Assembly: GCA_019638355.1 (NCBI GenBank)
Contig: JAHBTY010000002.1
Coordinates: forward strand, 256,001-320,000
Reading direction: 5' to 3'
DNA length: 64,000 nt
Source of the DNA: Cyclobacteriaceae bacterium
GTDB lineage: Bacteria > Bacteroidota > Bacteroidia > Cytophagales > Cyclobacteriaceae
The notes beneath the pieces were generated by a model, which saw nothing but the letters and a program-made list of their open reading frames with translations, had not been told where the DNA came from and searched no databases. Numbering within the stretch: the stretch's first letter is position 1; every line of letters starts with the position of its first letter. This document shows positions 1 through 8,460 of the stretch, piece by piece. Made by a program: the position numbers and the translations under genes.

Positions 1-507
1 AGTCAGCAGATACGCGTTGCCGAAACATACAGGCGCACAAATCATAAAAATATTTTTGAAGACATTATTGCCCACGAACAGCTGGATAAAAGCCGGATTA
101 TTGCCGAAAATGATTTTGCCATTGCCTTCATTCCTTACTTTGCACGCTATGCTTATGAAGTCATGATTTTTCCAAAAGGAAATCACCAAACACTTATTTC
201 GTTAAACGAAAAAGAACTTGCCGGTTTTACCAAAGCATTTCACGAAACCGTTCGCAAACTCGACATGAATTTTGAAATGGATTTTCCTTACGTGATGGCG
301 ATGATGCAAGCCCCGATTGATGGTGGCTCATATCCAGAGTTTAGAATGCATTGCTGGTTGCAACCACCCTATCGCCAACCAGGATTAATAAAATACTTAG
401 CCGGGCCCGAGATTGGTGCCGGAAACTTTATGGCCGATACCATGCCCGAAGAGAAAGCTGCCGAACTTCAGAAAATAAAAGTGACCGAGTATTTATGGGA
501 ACGTTAA
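1..507 (+). CDS. galT: Galactose-1-phosphate uridylyltransferase, C-terminal part
   Basis: The reading frame is open from the first base, so the gene begins upstream of the window and only about 168 residues are seen. The visible part matches the second half of GalT: an aromatic-rich segment around MHCWLQPPYRQP, followed by the region GAGNFMADTMPEEKAAEL, which corresponds to the E-T/I-G-A-G-F...PEE-AA stretch near the end of bacterial GalT. The catalytic HPHGQ motif would lie upstream, outside the window. The enzyme exchanges UMP between UDP-glucose and galactose-1-phosphate in the Leloir pathway in the cytoplasm. The sugar kinase that follows begins 9 bases after the stop, so the two are almost certainly co-transcribed and supply one another with sugar-1-phosphate. 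Family identification is firm; the substrate could be another aldose-1-phosphate given the atypical kinase partner. Confidence 0.85.
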   Translation, partial: SQQIRVAETYRRTNHKNIFEDIIAHEQLDKSRIIAENDFAIAFIPYFARYAYEVMIFPKGNHQTLISLNEKELAGFTKAFHETVRKLDMNFEMDFPYVMAMMQAPIDGGSYPEFRMHCWLQPPYRQPGLIKYLAGPEIGAGNFMADTMPEEKAAELQKIKVTEYLWER

Positions 508-516
508 TGTCAAAGC

Positions 517-1803
517 ATGTTTATTGAGACTTCCGCACCCGGTCGTTTAGATGTAATGGGTGGCATTGCCGATTATTCCGGCTCGCTTGTTTTACAAATG
601 CCTATTACACAACGCACAACTGTAAAGCTGCATCTTCGTACCGATTATCGTTGTGATCTGAAAAGTTTTATCGGCACCAGCCAACCGTGGGAACTTAAAC
701 TTGATTACCGCGACCTACTACAGAACAATCAGGTAGACTATACCTTCGCTAACTCATACCTTGCCCAGCGCAAACAAACCTGGGCTGGTTACATTTTAGG
801 TTGTGCGTTGGTACTGCAAAAAGAAAAAGGAATTGCCTTTAGCGGAGCCACTATCGAAGTTCATTCTGAAGTTCCGCTAGGCAAGGGAGTTTCATCATCA
901 GCATCGGTTGAAGTAGCTACCATGCGTGCACTCGCACAAGCGTTTCAACTTAACTTAACACCAACTGAGTTACCTACACTCGCACAAAAAGTAGAAAACC
1001 TTGTAGTAGGCGCACCGTGTGGATTGATGGATCAGCTTGCATGCCATTTAGGCGAACCGACTCATTTACTCCCCATTGTTTGTCAACCTGATCTGATTGA
1101 ACCGTTGTTGCCCATCCCGGAAGGAATTTATTTTATAGGAATTGATAGTGGAGTAAAGCATTCCGTAAGCGGCCATCAATATGGAAATGTTCGCAGTGCA
1201 GCGTTTATGGGTTACTCAATAATTGCCGCGCATTTGGGGACAACACAAAAAGATCTTGAACATGCCTTGCAAACAGGTAAGCGAAATCATTTACCCTACC
1301 GGGGATATTTGTGCAATATCTCAACTAATGAGTTCGAGTCCCGATTCAAAAGTATTTTACCAGAACAACTTTCCGGTAAAGCATTTTTAGAAAAATATAT
1401 CTCCATCGATCCTGTAACGAAAATTAATCCCGATACCGTTTATCATGTTCGGGTATGTACAGAGCATCCGGTGTATGAAAACAATCGGGTAAGTCAGTTC
1501 AGATCATTACTAAATGCCTACGCGCAGCAACAAACAAGCGAGAAAACTAAAACGTTAACTGCGCTAGGTAACCTGATGTATGCAGCCCATGAAAGTTATT
1601 CGCGCTGTGGATTAGGCTCTGATCGCACCGATGAAATTGTAGCACTCGCAAAAAATGCTGCCGGAATTTATGGCGCCAAGATTACAGGCGGTGGCCAGGG
1701 CGGTACAGTTTGTTTGCTGACAGATACAGCCGGCAAACAAACTGCTAAGGCTTTGCATCAACAACTGATTGAAAAATACAATCAGTCTTTGGTTTGGTTT
1801 TAA
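517..1803 (+). CDS. GHMP kinase, L-arabinokinase/galactokinase-like
   Basis: A 428-residue GHMP-family sugar kinase, longer than classical GalK (about 380-390). Motif 1 near residue 7 is APGRLDVMGGIADYSGS, not the GEHTDY(N/S) of ordinary galactokinase. The phosphate-binding loop is VPLGKGVSSSASVEVA (about residues 120-135), followed by GAPCGLMDQLACHLG, with the C-terminal GHMP motif KITGGGQGGTV near residue 390. From memory, the GGIADYSGS form of motif 1 is also that of the C-terminal kinase domain of plant L-arabinokinase (ARA1). The product should be a cytosolic ATP-dependent anomeric sugar kinase making galactose-1-phosphate or arabinose-1-phosphate. It sits 9 bases behind galT, supporting a Leloir-type salvage role. 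Fold assignment is certain; substrate is not. Confidence 0.85.
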   Translation: MFIETSAPGRLDVMGGIADYSGSLVLQMPITQRTTVKLHLRTDYRCDLKSFIGTSQPWELKLDYRDLLQNNQVDYTFANSYLAQRKQTWAGYILGCALVLQKEKGIAFSGATIEVHSEVPLGKGVSSSASVEVATMRALAQAFQLNLTPTELPTLAQKVENLVVGAPCGLMDQLACHLGEPTHLLPIVCQPDLIEPLLPIPEGIYFIGIDSGVKHSVSGHQYGNVRSAAFMGYSIIAAHLGTTQKDLEHALQTGKRNHLPYRGYLCNISTNEFESRFKSILPEQLSGKAFLEKYISIDPVTKINPDTVYHVRVCTEHPVYENNRVSQFRSLLNAYAQQQTSEKTKTLTALGNLMYAAHESYSRCGLGSDRTDEIVALAKNAAGIYGAKITGGGQGGTVCLLTDTAGKQTAKALHQQLIEKYNQSLVWF

Positions 1804-1966
1804 GGTGCCGCAAACTTGATGTGCCATTTGGAATATCAAAAAACTAATTCCAGAGCAACTTATTATTTCTTGATCACCATGCTGAACGGGTTTGTGCTAC
1901 TATGCGCCAAAACATGTAATGCTTTTCACATTTATTCCGTATGTGGCGCAAAATTTAATTAACCAC

Positions 1967-2011
1967 AACCTTCGGTCGGGCTACCATAAGCCCGCCCCTC
2001 TGGGGCTTTGG
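1967..2011. repeat. Dispersed palindromic element, copy 1
   Basis: The reverse complement carries a GCCCC-AGA-GGGGC hairpin followed by a TATGGTAGCC stretch and a second small palindrome. A clearly related copy lies about 37 kb away at 38954-39000. Both are intergenic and contain GGTAG at the foot of the second hairpin, which resembles bacterial REP elements. The rest of the 1804-2062 spacer holds only a weak inverted repeat (TGCGCCA at 1903-1909 and TGGCGCA at 1944-1950) and no gene I can support. Confidence 0.6.
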
Positions 2012-2062
2012 CTTAATTTGTAAGCTCCGGGCCATTGTTGCAAACACATGGTTGGCGAGCGT

Positions 2063-2542
2063 TTATTTTACACTTAATGTTTTTAGTAACTCAAATAATA
2101 TCTTCCTTTCGTTCACATAGCTTTTCTCGGGTTGGTTCAAAGCTGTAAAGTAAACTAAAGTCGTGTTTCCTAAGTCCAAGTTCTCCTCTCTGAATTTGTA
2201 GTCGATTACTCTGAATTGTCTGTCATTAACTTTTTCATCCCTGACACTTATAATTTGGTATTGATCAAATCTTTTTGGGATATAGTCCACAAGAGTCTGA
2301 GTCAATTGGTCAATTGTCTGTTTGTCGGTGTTCTTAATCACCCTTATTGTAATGTTTTTACAAAACGGAATCTCCTTCGCACACTTGAATTTAAATACGT
2401 AAGTGTCGTCCGAAATCTTTTGATATTCCCAGTTTCTATCGACCGTGAATTCAATGTTGTGTTTATCCAAAGTGTATTTTTTCTTCTCTGTCCCCTGAAA
2501 CAAAAGAGTGGTTGTCAAAAGGACAATTTTAAATTTTATCAT
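2063..2542 (-). CDS. Hypothetical secreted protein
   Basis: A 159-residue protein beginning with a short hydrophobic stretch (residues about 4-15) that could be a signal peptide or lipoprotein-like leader, though no clear cleavage motif is visible. The remainder alternates beta and amphipathic helix segments in a pattern reminiscent of PsbP/DUF1795-type small periplasmic domains, but I do not recognise the family. It follows the cytochrome gene by about 33 bases on the same strand. Its composition is more AT-rich than the neighbouring operon, so it may be a later insertion. No function is proposed. Confidence 0.55.
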   Translation of the reverse strand: MIKFKIVLLTTTLLFQGTEKKKYTLDKHNIEFTVDRNWEYQKISDDTYVFKFKCAKEIPFCKNITIRVIKNTDKQTIDQLTQTLVDYIPKRFDQYQIISVRDEKVNDRQFRVIDYKFREENLDLGNTTLVYFTALNQPEKSYVNERKILFELLKTLSVK

Positions 2543-2575
2543 GCCTCAGTCAGTTTTCAAATAAATGCACACCAA

Positions 2576-4489
2576 CTAAGGCGTGGGCACCCGCAACGAA
2601 TTAATCCACTTCGCAATTTTCAGGGCTTCATCTTTCGGTACTTGTGGCATGGGCGCCATAGGTGTTTCATGCTCTGGCCAATTCTTCGGCTCCGGATTGT
2701 AAATCAATTGCACGATTCGATCATCTGTGTATTTACGTTTGGCTATATCCGCAAAGGATGGCCCTACTTGCCGCTTGTTGGTATTGTGGCAAGCCGTACA
2801 TGTATTCTTCACCAGCAAGGGTTCTATTTCAGCATAGGTTAACGACTTGCTGGTTGTGGTTTTGGTTACTGGTTTAGCAACCGGTTTAGTTGTAGTGGGT
2901 GTACGTTTTGTACTCAACTGAGTTGCAGGCAACTTCTCACCATCGGGAATATTATTTAACGTGTAGTAGGCTGCATGATGCAATACCGGCAATCCATCTT
3001 TCGAACGAATGCCCGGCACCAACAATTCGTGCAAATAATATTGACGAAGGTTATCCACCACTACTCTTACTTTCAAACCATCATCTGAAACTTTAACGCC
3101 TTTGATTGATAGTTTCTCTTCATTGATAGTCGGGCTTCCATAAACCGGATGATATTTATAGATATAACTTCTACCAAAGTATGAATCTAAATTTTCGGCC
3201 GTGGTTTTATCTACCGGGTAAGTAAACTCAATCTCAAAACCATCGGGCATAGCCTTAACCGTTTTCATTTCCATCGGCACTTTGCCTGTCCACACCAAAC
3301 GCTGCAAGCCAGCAGTACTTGTACCAGCCGAACCCCAACCGCGGTTAGTAAGTCCTGCATACAACGAACCATCGTGTCCCCAGTTCATGCGCAACACCCC
3401 CGATTGAAACCCAGACTTGAACTCAAATGCCACGCCCTGAAATTCACCTTTCACTTTTTCCATCACTACGCGCATAATTTTACTCTGGCCTTGATCGCCC
3501 ACAAAAATTTGTCCGGCAAACGGACCAAACTTACCGTTGGTTTCGTCTTTTATAATTTCTGCATTTGAAATACCCAACACACCATGTGGCAACCACACAG
3601 CCGGTAAACGGGTAGCCGGAAAATCATTTTTAAGATTATACAACAGGTCTGGATTTTTTTCATCGGCTATGTTTTCAGGTTTGATATAAGCACCTTCCTT
3701 CTTGATCTGCCGTGCATCAACTTTCGCATATAATTGCTCGGTAGAAATTTTTACAGGCGAGTTTGCACGATCGGTCCAGCGTAAGCCTGCCGGATGACCG
3801 GTAAAACTTCCTTTCGTTACGTGAAAGATTCCACCTGAACCTTGCCAATCGCCCTGATTATCATCGTAAAAAAATTCGCCATCAATCATTCCCAAACCAC
3901 AAGGCGAGCGCATACCGGTTGCCCACGGTTCCATTGTACCATCAGGAGAAATTCTCATCGTCCAGCCGCGCCACGGAACTCTACTTTCACCACGCCACCA
4001 TTCTTCATCGCCAAAGGCAACATTACCCGTTACAAAGAAACTTCCATCGGGTGCAACCTTCGGCCCGAATGAATATTCATGATAATGTCCGGACAAGGGC
4101 CAGGCATAAACGGTTTCATATACATCGGCACGATCATCGCCATTGGTGTCTTTTAGTTTTGTTAGCTCACCGCGTTGGGCAGTATAAAGTGCGCCTTCGT
4201 GCCACGCCAGCCCCAATGCTTCGTGCAAACCCGAAGCAAACAGTGTATAGCGAGGTTGACCCTTTTCCATACTTGCATTTTCAATCAACCACACATCGCC
4301 CCTGCGTGTGCATACGGCTATGCGCCCATCGGGCAACGTAGCTACACCGCCTACTTCCAGCAACATGCCTTCCGGTGCGGGCAAAGTCATAATGCGGTAA
4401 TAGTCTTCTTCTTTGGGAGTTTTAGAAGTTTGAGCAAAGAGTGGTTGCATCAACCACACGCTTATTATTGTAATGAATATTTTCTTCAT
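2576..4489 (-). CDS. Beta-propeller dehydrogenase-like protein with C-terminal cytochrome c domain
   Basis: A 637-residue exported protein with a clear signal peptide (residues 1-19, ending LFAQ). The first 400 residues form a propeller of the glucose/sorbosone-dehydrogenase or membrane-bound-dehydrogenase type, with repeats such as GVATLPDGRIAV and HEALGLAWHEGALYTA. After a Thr/Pro/Lys-rich linker (about residues 525-550) comes a class I cytochrome c domain with the haem motif CTACH and a downstream Met-rich segment (PMAPMPQVP) that can supply the axial methionine. It should oxidise or bind a sugar-like substrate in the periplasm and pass electrons to the respiratory chain. It begins 20 bases after the DUF1080 gene, so the two form an operon. 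The physiological substrate is not evident. Confidence 0.8.
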   Translation of the reverse strand: MKKIFITIISVWLMQPLFAQTSKTPKEEDYYRIMTLPAPEGMLLEVGGVATLPDGRIAVCTRRGDVWLIENASMEKGQPRYTLFASGLHEALGLAWHEGALYTAQRGELTKLKDTNGDDRADVYETVYAWPLSGHYHEYSFGPKVAPDGSFFVTGNVAFGDEEWWRGESRVPWRGWTMRISPDGTMEPWATGMRSPCGLGMIDGEFFYDDNQGDWQGSGGIFHVTKGSFTGHPAGLRWTDRANSPVKISTEQLYAKVDARQIKKEGAYIKPENIADEKNPDLLYNLKNDFPATRLPAVWLPHGVLGISNAEIIKDETNGKFGPFAGQIFVGDQGQSKIMRVVMEKVKGEFQGVAFEFKSGFQSGVLRMNWGHDGSLYAGLTNRGWGSAGTSTAGLQRLVWTGKVPMEMKTVKAMPDGFEIEFTYPVDKTTAENLDSYFGRSYIYKYHPVYGSPTINEEKLSIKGVKVSDDGLKVRVVVDNLRQYYLHELLVPGIRSKDGLPVLHHAAYYTLNNIPDGEKLPATQLSTKRTPTTTKPVAKPVTKTTTSKSLTYAEIEPLLVKNTCTACHNTNKRQVGPSFADIAKRKYTDDRIVQLIYNPEPKNWPEHETPMAPMPQVPKDEALKIAKWINSLRVPTP

Positions 4490-4509
4490 AAAATTTCTTC
4501 GTTAAAGAA

Positions 4510-6420
4510 TTACCAAATGATTGTGTAATTGAACGACCCACTAACCGGTATAATCAATTCCTGCTTTCCTGCGCTTTCGCGGATTTGAGGAGTTCCGTTT
4601 ATGCGGATGTAATAACTCTTATCATCAATAGCATACCAGCCATTCGGGTTTTTCGTGATAACTTTCCCTTCTGCCAATTTGTAGTATAATCCGGTTTTTC
4701 CATTCGGGTTATTGATGGTTACTTCATGCACAATTGCATTGTCTTTCGGATACACTTTATCTTCTACTTCCAATCCACGATAAGTAGCTTTAAAGGTTGG
4801 TCGTCCTGTATCATCTACTGAATAGCCCCTGGATCGATACTCGCCTTTTGTTACTTCTGCTTCTTTCGCAATTACAGGAAACGCTTCGTTGGCTGATGAT
4901 AAAAACGCAAGGGGTTGATTGTTGAAAAGAAACAATGTAGCACCAAGCGGTTTAAATGAACCATCGCCCCGATCGTGCCACATGGGTGTTGCATCTACAA
5001 ATTCGCCACGCCATACACAGGCAATATTTCCGGCTTTCAAATCATATACATAATGAACACCGGAAGGATCGCCCACGCCAATGGTATGTGTTAACCGTTG
5101 TTTGTTATCATCTTTAAAATCAAGGAATGCCCGCAACAACTTTGGCGAACTGGTCGGGTTAATCAAAATTGGAGAAACCGGTTGATCGTTGGGTGGATAA
5201 GAATTAAATGCATGCAAAGCCTTAAGGTCCGCTCCTGCCTGAACATAAAAGCCTAATCGCGGTGGCATCCACGAAGCATTTTTATAATTGATGATTTCGA
5301 ATGGATATGAACCAGCTTTAAGGTTAATGGCTGCCTGGTTGGTTGGCCACCAGCCATCGCCACTTTGTGCGTTTACCAACTGTTGATTGTTAATGGTTAA
5401 CCGCGCGCCACCCGTGTAAGCAATCAGAAAGCGATAATCTGCATCATCTGATACCGTGAGCGTTCCGGTATAGCGTGCACCGTAAGCATCTTCATTTTCT
5501 AAAATCTCACAGCTTAGTTCAGAAAGTTTGCCACTTGCAGCAACCGGCAACGAAACAAAATCAGAAATCAACTTATAATTACCATACCAGGTTTGATAAG
5601 CCACATCGCTGATGTTTACGGAAACTGGCTTAATAGCGGTGTACTTGATATTGCGAATAGCCACCGGACCATGATCACCTTGAATCATCAACGGACCGGT
5701 TGGCTTTTCATTATTTTCAATCGGACCACCGGTTGGTAATGGTACTTCCACATTTTCATGGATGCGTACACCATTCAGATCGACATATACAAAGCGTGCG
5801 TTTTCAATTTTGTTACCCGCTGCATCGAAGCGAGGCGCACGAAATGAGATTTTAAATTTCTGCCAAAGGCCAGGTGCTTTTGCAGGATTGCTAAGCGGAG
5901 CTTTGCCCATATAAATTTTCCCTTTCTCGTTTTCCCAGTTGCGATAGATACCACCCATGTCAGAATACTTTGGCGTTTGCACGCCCCAGCTATCGAGCAG
6001 TTGTACTTCGTATCGGCCTTGCAAATAAATACCGGAATTGGAACCACGCGGCAACATTACTTCCAGTTCAAGTTCCAGATCGCCATGTTCGAGATTGGTA
6101 ACCAAGTGGTCCTTCTTCGTATCATCATTCATGTTAAGCAGAATGCCTGAACCAGTGGTGAATGTTACCGCTTTTTGTTCGGTTTTAGCAACCACGCTTT
6201 TGGTTTTTTTTCCACGCTTTTCGATTACCGGTTGCAATTCCGTTTTTCCCTTTTCATGAATATCGAGGTCGGGATTGATAACCACATCGCCCACAATTTG
6301 CCAGTTGCCCGCCTGCGGACGAAAGGCTGAAAGATCGTTCAAGTTTAAGTTTTGTGTCTGGGCACCAGCTACAAACGTGCCTAAAAAGGCTGCATAGGCA
6401 AATAATAGTTTCTTTAACAT
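4510..6420 (-). CDS. DUF1080 (3-keto-disaccharide hydrolase-like) protein with PA14-like domain
   Basis: Read from the ATG at 6420 this is a 636-residue exported protein with signal peptide MLKKLLFAYAAFLGTFVAGA; a start 30 bases further upstream would put a non-signal extension in front. Residues about 90-260 form a DUF1080 concanavalin-like domain (for example SNSGIYLQGRYEVQLLDSWG and GGIYRN). Residues about 280-410 look like a PA14-type carbohydrate-binding module (YTGTLTVSDDADYRFLIAYT). The remaining 230 residues are a beta-rich region I do not recognise. DUF1080 proteins are associated with 3-keto-glycoside or 3-keto-disaccharide hydrolysis. Being upstream of a propeller-cytochrome c protein in one operon suggests an oxidative periplasmic glycan pathway; that link is inference. 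Confidence 0.75.
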   Translation of the reverse strand: MLKKLLFAYAAFLGTFVAGAQTQNLNLNDLSAFRPQAGNWQIVGDVVINPDLDIHEKGKTELQPVIEKRGKKTKSVVAKTEQKAVTFTTGSGILLNMNDDTKKDHLVTNLEHGDLELELEVMLPRGSNSGIYLQGRYEVQLLDSWGVQTPKYSDMGGIYRNWENEKGKIYMGKAPLSNPAKAPGLWQKFKISFRAPRFDAAGNKIENARFVYVDLNGVRIHENVEVPLPTGGPIENNEKPTGPLMIQGDHGPVAIRNIKYTAIKPVSVNISDVAYQTWYGNYKLISDFVSLPVAASGKLSELSCEILENEDAYGARYTGTLTVSDDADYRFLIAYTGGARLTINNQQLVNAQSGDGWWPTNQAAINLKAGSYPFEIINYKNASWMPPRLGFYVQAGADLKALHAFNSYPPNDQPVSPILINPTSSPKLLRAFLDFKDDNKQRLTHTIGVGDPSGVHYVYDLKAGNIACVWRGEFVDATPMWHDRGDGSFKPLGATLFLFNNQPLAFLSSANEAFPVIAKEAEVTKGEYRSRGYSVDDTGRPTFKATYRGLEVEDKVYPKDNAIVHEVTINNPNGKTGLYYKLAEGKVITKNPNGWYAIDDKSYYIRINGTPQIRESAGKQELIIPVSGSFNYTIIW

Positions 6421-6514
6421 AGTTGTATAAACTAAAAACACGAATATCATTAATCTAAACCAGAAATAACAACCCTTGCCTCGTTGATTTAAAACACATG
6501 TTGCCCAAATTATT

Positions 6515-6522
6515 TAACTTTG
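6515..6522 (+). promoter_or_regulatory. Bacteroidota -7 element (TAACTTTG)
   Basis: TAACTTTG matches the TAnnTTTG -7 consensus of the Bacteroidota primary sigma factor. It ends only 10 bases before the ATG at 6532, so the HEPN gene would have a very short leader. No good TTG at the usual -33 distance is visible. Confidence 0.45.
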
Positions 6523-6531
6523 ATTTTATTC

Positions 6532-6807
6532 ATGCTAACCAAAGAAGAACATATTTCGTATTGGAAACGAGAAGCAGATCGTAACTGGGAAACAGCTCTG
6601 TACCTCCAAAAAGGAAATCATCGGGTAATGGCCCTGTTTATGATTCACCTGGTTACAGAAAAGCTACTTAAAGCACATTGGGTAAAAGATAATTTTGAGA
6701 ATCAACCTCCCCGTACTCACGATTTACAAAATCTGAATAAACAAACTGAACTCGACTTACCCGCAGAAGACTACGATTATCTGGCTGTTCAAATACAGAA
6801 AATCTAA
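6532..6807 (+). pseudogene. HEPN domain protein, C-terminally truncated
   Basis: Starting at the ATG at 6532 (an upstream TTG at 6520 lies inside the probable -7 element), the protein has 91 residues. It matches the N-terminal two thirds of a HEPN domain: SYWKREADRNWETALYLQ, LVTEKLLKAHWVKDNF and the RTHDLQNL segment. Homologues of this type continue after the YDYLA segment with a further roughly 40 residues containing the NIEGRYPDY-like region and last helix; here the frame ends after QIQKI. The partner nucleotidyltransferase starts 10 bases downstream. HEPN proteins of such pairs are typically RNases, and loss of the last helix should inactivate it. It may be a relic, or a short variant kept as a binding partner. 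Confidence 0.65.
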
Positions 6808-6817
6808 AACTAAAAAC

Positions 6818-7147
6818 ATGCTTACTCGAAAAGCTTTAAACCAACGTGTTACCAACTTTATTGCCGATCTAAACGCAGCCGGTTATATGCCCTATCGGGT
6901 TGTGCTGTTCGGTTCTTACGCTAAAGGCAAACCGCATGCACATAGTAACATTGACTTGGCGGTTTGGGATCAGAAATTTACAGGGTGTAGTACAATTGAT
7001 ATTGAACCTATTGCATCCATCGTTTCAAAGTATCCTTTACTTGAGCTTCACCCCTTCTCGTTAGATGATACTGAATATAATAATCCGTTTGTTAAAGAGA
7101 TATTAAAGCAAGGAGTTCTCAGCCCGGTCTGCCTTTGTAATTCATAA
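6818..7147 (+). CDS. MNT-type nucleotidyltransferase domain protein (HEPN partner)
   Basis: A 109-residue minimal nucleotidyltransferase of the DNA polymerase beta fold. The signature near residue 31 reads GSYAKGKPHAHSNID. In active members the last four residues are SDxD, so the first metal-binding aspartate is replaced by asparagine while the second is kept. In HEPN/MNT systems the MNT protein AMPylates or otherwise neutralises the HEPN toxin. Here the toxin is truncated and the transferase has a substituted catalytic residue, so the module looks decayed. It could still bind nucleotides or its partner. The gene is 10 bases after the HEPN frame and is clearly in the same transcript. Confidence 0.75.
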   Translation: MLTRKALNQRVTNFIADLNAAGYMPYRVVLFGSYAKGKPHAHSNIDLAVWDQKFTGCSTIDIEPIASIVSKYPLLELHPFSLDDTEYNNPFVKEILKQGVLSPVCLCNS

Positions 7148-7224
7148 ATAGCTAAGTATTTAAGTTAGGTGTTGTGGTTTAAAGCAATACAGTTCATAAT
7201 AATTAGCTTTACATACTCATCCCA

Positions 7225-8409
7225 ATGTCCACACTCAATAAAATAAAATCCTTATCAGAAATTATACATCCTGAGGTAGTTCAATGGCGCAGGCATTTGC
7301 ACGCCAACCCGGAACTATCCTATCAGGAATTTAATACTGCAGCATTCGTTGCTACCCAGTTAAAATCATTTGGACTTGATCCTGTGCCGATAGCTACCAC
7401 TGGTTTAGTAGCCCTTATTCAGGGTAAGCCCGGAAAAAATACAATTGCCTTGCGGGCCGATATGGATGCATTGCCCATAGAAGAAAAAAATAAAGTTGCT
7501 TATAAATCAACTACGCCCGGTGTAATGCACGCGTGTGGTCACGATGTGCATACCGCTTCATTGTTAGGTACTGCAAGAATTCTATCGCAACTTAAAAATG
7601 AATTTGAAGGCACCGTGAAATTGATCTTTCAACCGGGAGAAGAAAAAAATCCGGGTGGTGCATCGTACATGATTAAGGAAGGCGCATTACAAAATCCGAC
7701 ACCGGCATCCATTATCGGGCAACATGTTATGCCGTTGGTTCCGGTGGGTAAAGTGGGCTTTCGCGAGGGCATGTATATGGCCAGCAGCGATGAAATTTAT
7801 TTGAAAGTAATTGGTAAAGGTGGGCATGGGGCTGCGCCAGAACTTGCTATTGATCCGGTTGTGATTGCATCGCATATCATTATTGCCTTGCAGCAGGTAA
7901 TCAGTCGCAATGCAAGCCCGAAGCAACCTACCGTGTTAACATTTGGGCGCATTGTGGGCGAAGGTGCTACCAACATTATCCCCAATGAAGTAAACATTGC
8001 CGGTACGTTTCGGGCATTGAATGAACAATGGCGCAAAGAAGGACTGGAGAAAATTGAAAAGATGGCCAAAGGTATTGCTGAAAGTATGGGCGGCAAATGT
8101 GAAGTAACCATTTCGCACGGATATCCTTACCTGGAAAATAATCCGGAGCTTACACGAAGAATCCGCCAGGCAGCAGAAGCGTATGTAGGTAAAGAAAATG
8201 TGGTTGACATTGAACTTACGCTGGGCTCAGAAGACTTTGCCTATTACTCGCACGTAGTACCAGCATCGTTTTACCGGCTGGGCACGCGCAACGAAGCAAA
8301 AGGGTTAACATCGTATGTGCATTCACCTACTTTTGATATTGATGAAGATGCCTTAAAACTAGGGCCCGGCTTAATGGCCTGGATGGCACTTACCGAACTC
8401 TCAAATTAA
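7225..8409 (+). CDS. M20 family amidohydrolase (N-acyl-amino-acid/hippurate hydrolase type)
   Basis: A 394-residue cytosolic M20D metallopeptidase of normal family length. The N-terminus WRRHLHANPELSYQEF, the metal-site segment ADMDALPIEE, and HACGHDVHTASLLG are the family motifs, and the dimerisation lid domain (about residues 185-300) carries GKGGHGAAPELAIDPV. The conserved GSEDFAYY segment near residue 335 carries the remaining metal-contacting residues. Members hydrolyse N-acyl amino acids or indole/hippurate conjugates with a binuclear Zn/Mn centre. No signal peptide is seen. The gene stands alone, with 77 bases upstream and a separate transport gene 50 bases downstream. The exact acyl substrate cannot be read from the sequence. 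Confidence 0.85.
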   Translation: MSTLNKIKSLSEIIHPEVVQWRRHLHANPELSYQEFNTAAFVATQLKSFGLDPVPIATTGLVALIQGKPGKNTIALRADMDALPIEEKNKVAYKSTTPGVMHACGHDVHTASLLGTARILSQLKNEFEGTVKLIFQPGEEKNPGGASYMIKEGALQNPTPASIIGQHVMPLVPVGKVGFREGMYMASSDEIYLKVIGKGGHGAAPELAIDPVVIASHIIIALQQVISRNASPKQPTVLTFGRIVGEGATNIIPNEVNIAGTFRALNEQWRKEGLEKIEKMAKGIAESMGGKCEVTISHGYPYLENNPELTRRIRQAAEAYVGKENVVDIELTLGSEDFAYYSHVVPASFYRLGTRNEAKGLTSYVHSPTFDIDEDALKLGPGLMAWMALTELSN

Positions 8410-8460
8410 GTAATTGTTACCACCACGGTTGTTTACGCTACGTAAGTATATTTACATGCA

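Noticed and set aside
2216-2842. A 208-codon plus-strand frame
   Set aside because: It is antisense to the small secreted protein and the cytochrome gene and lacks a sensible protein composition.
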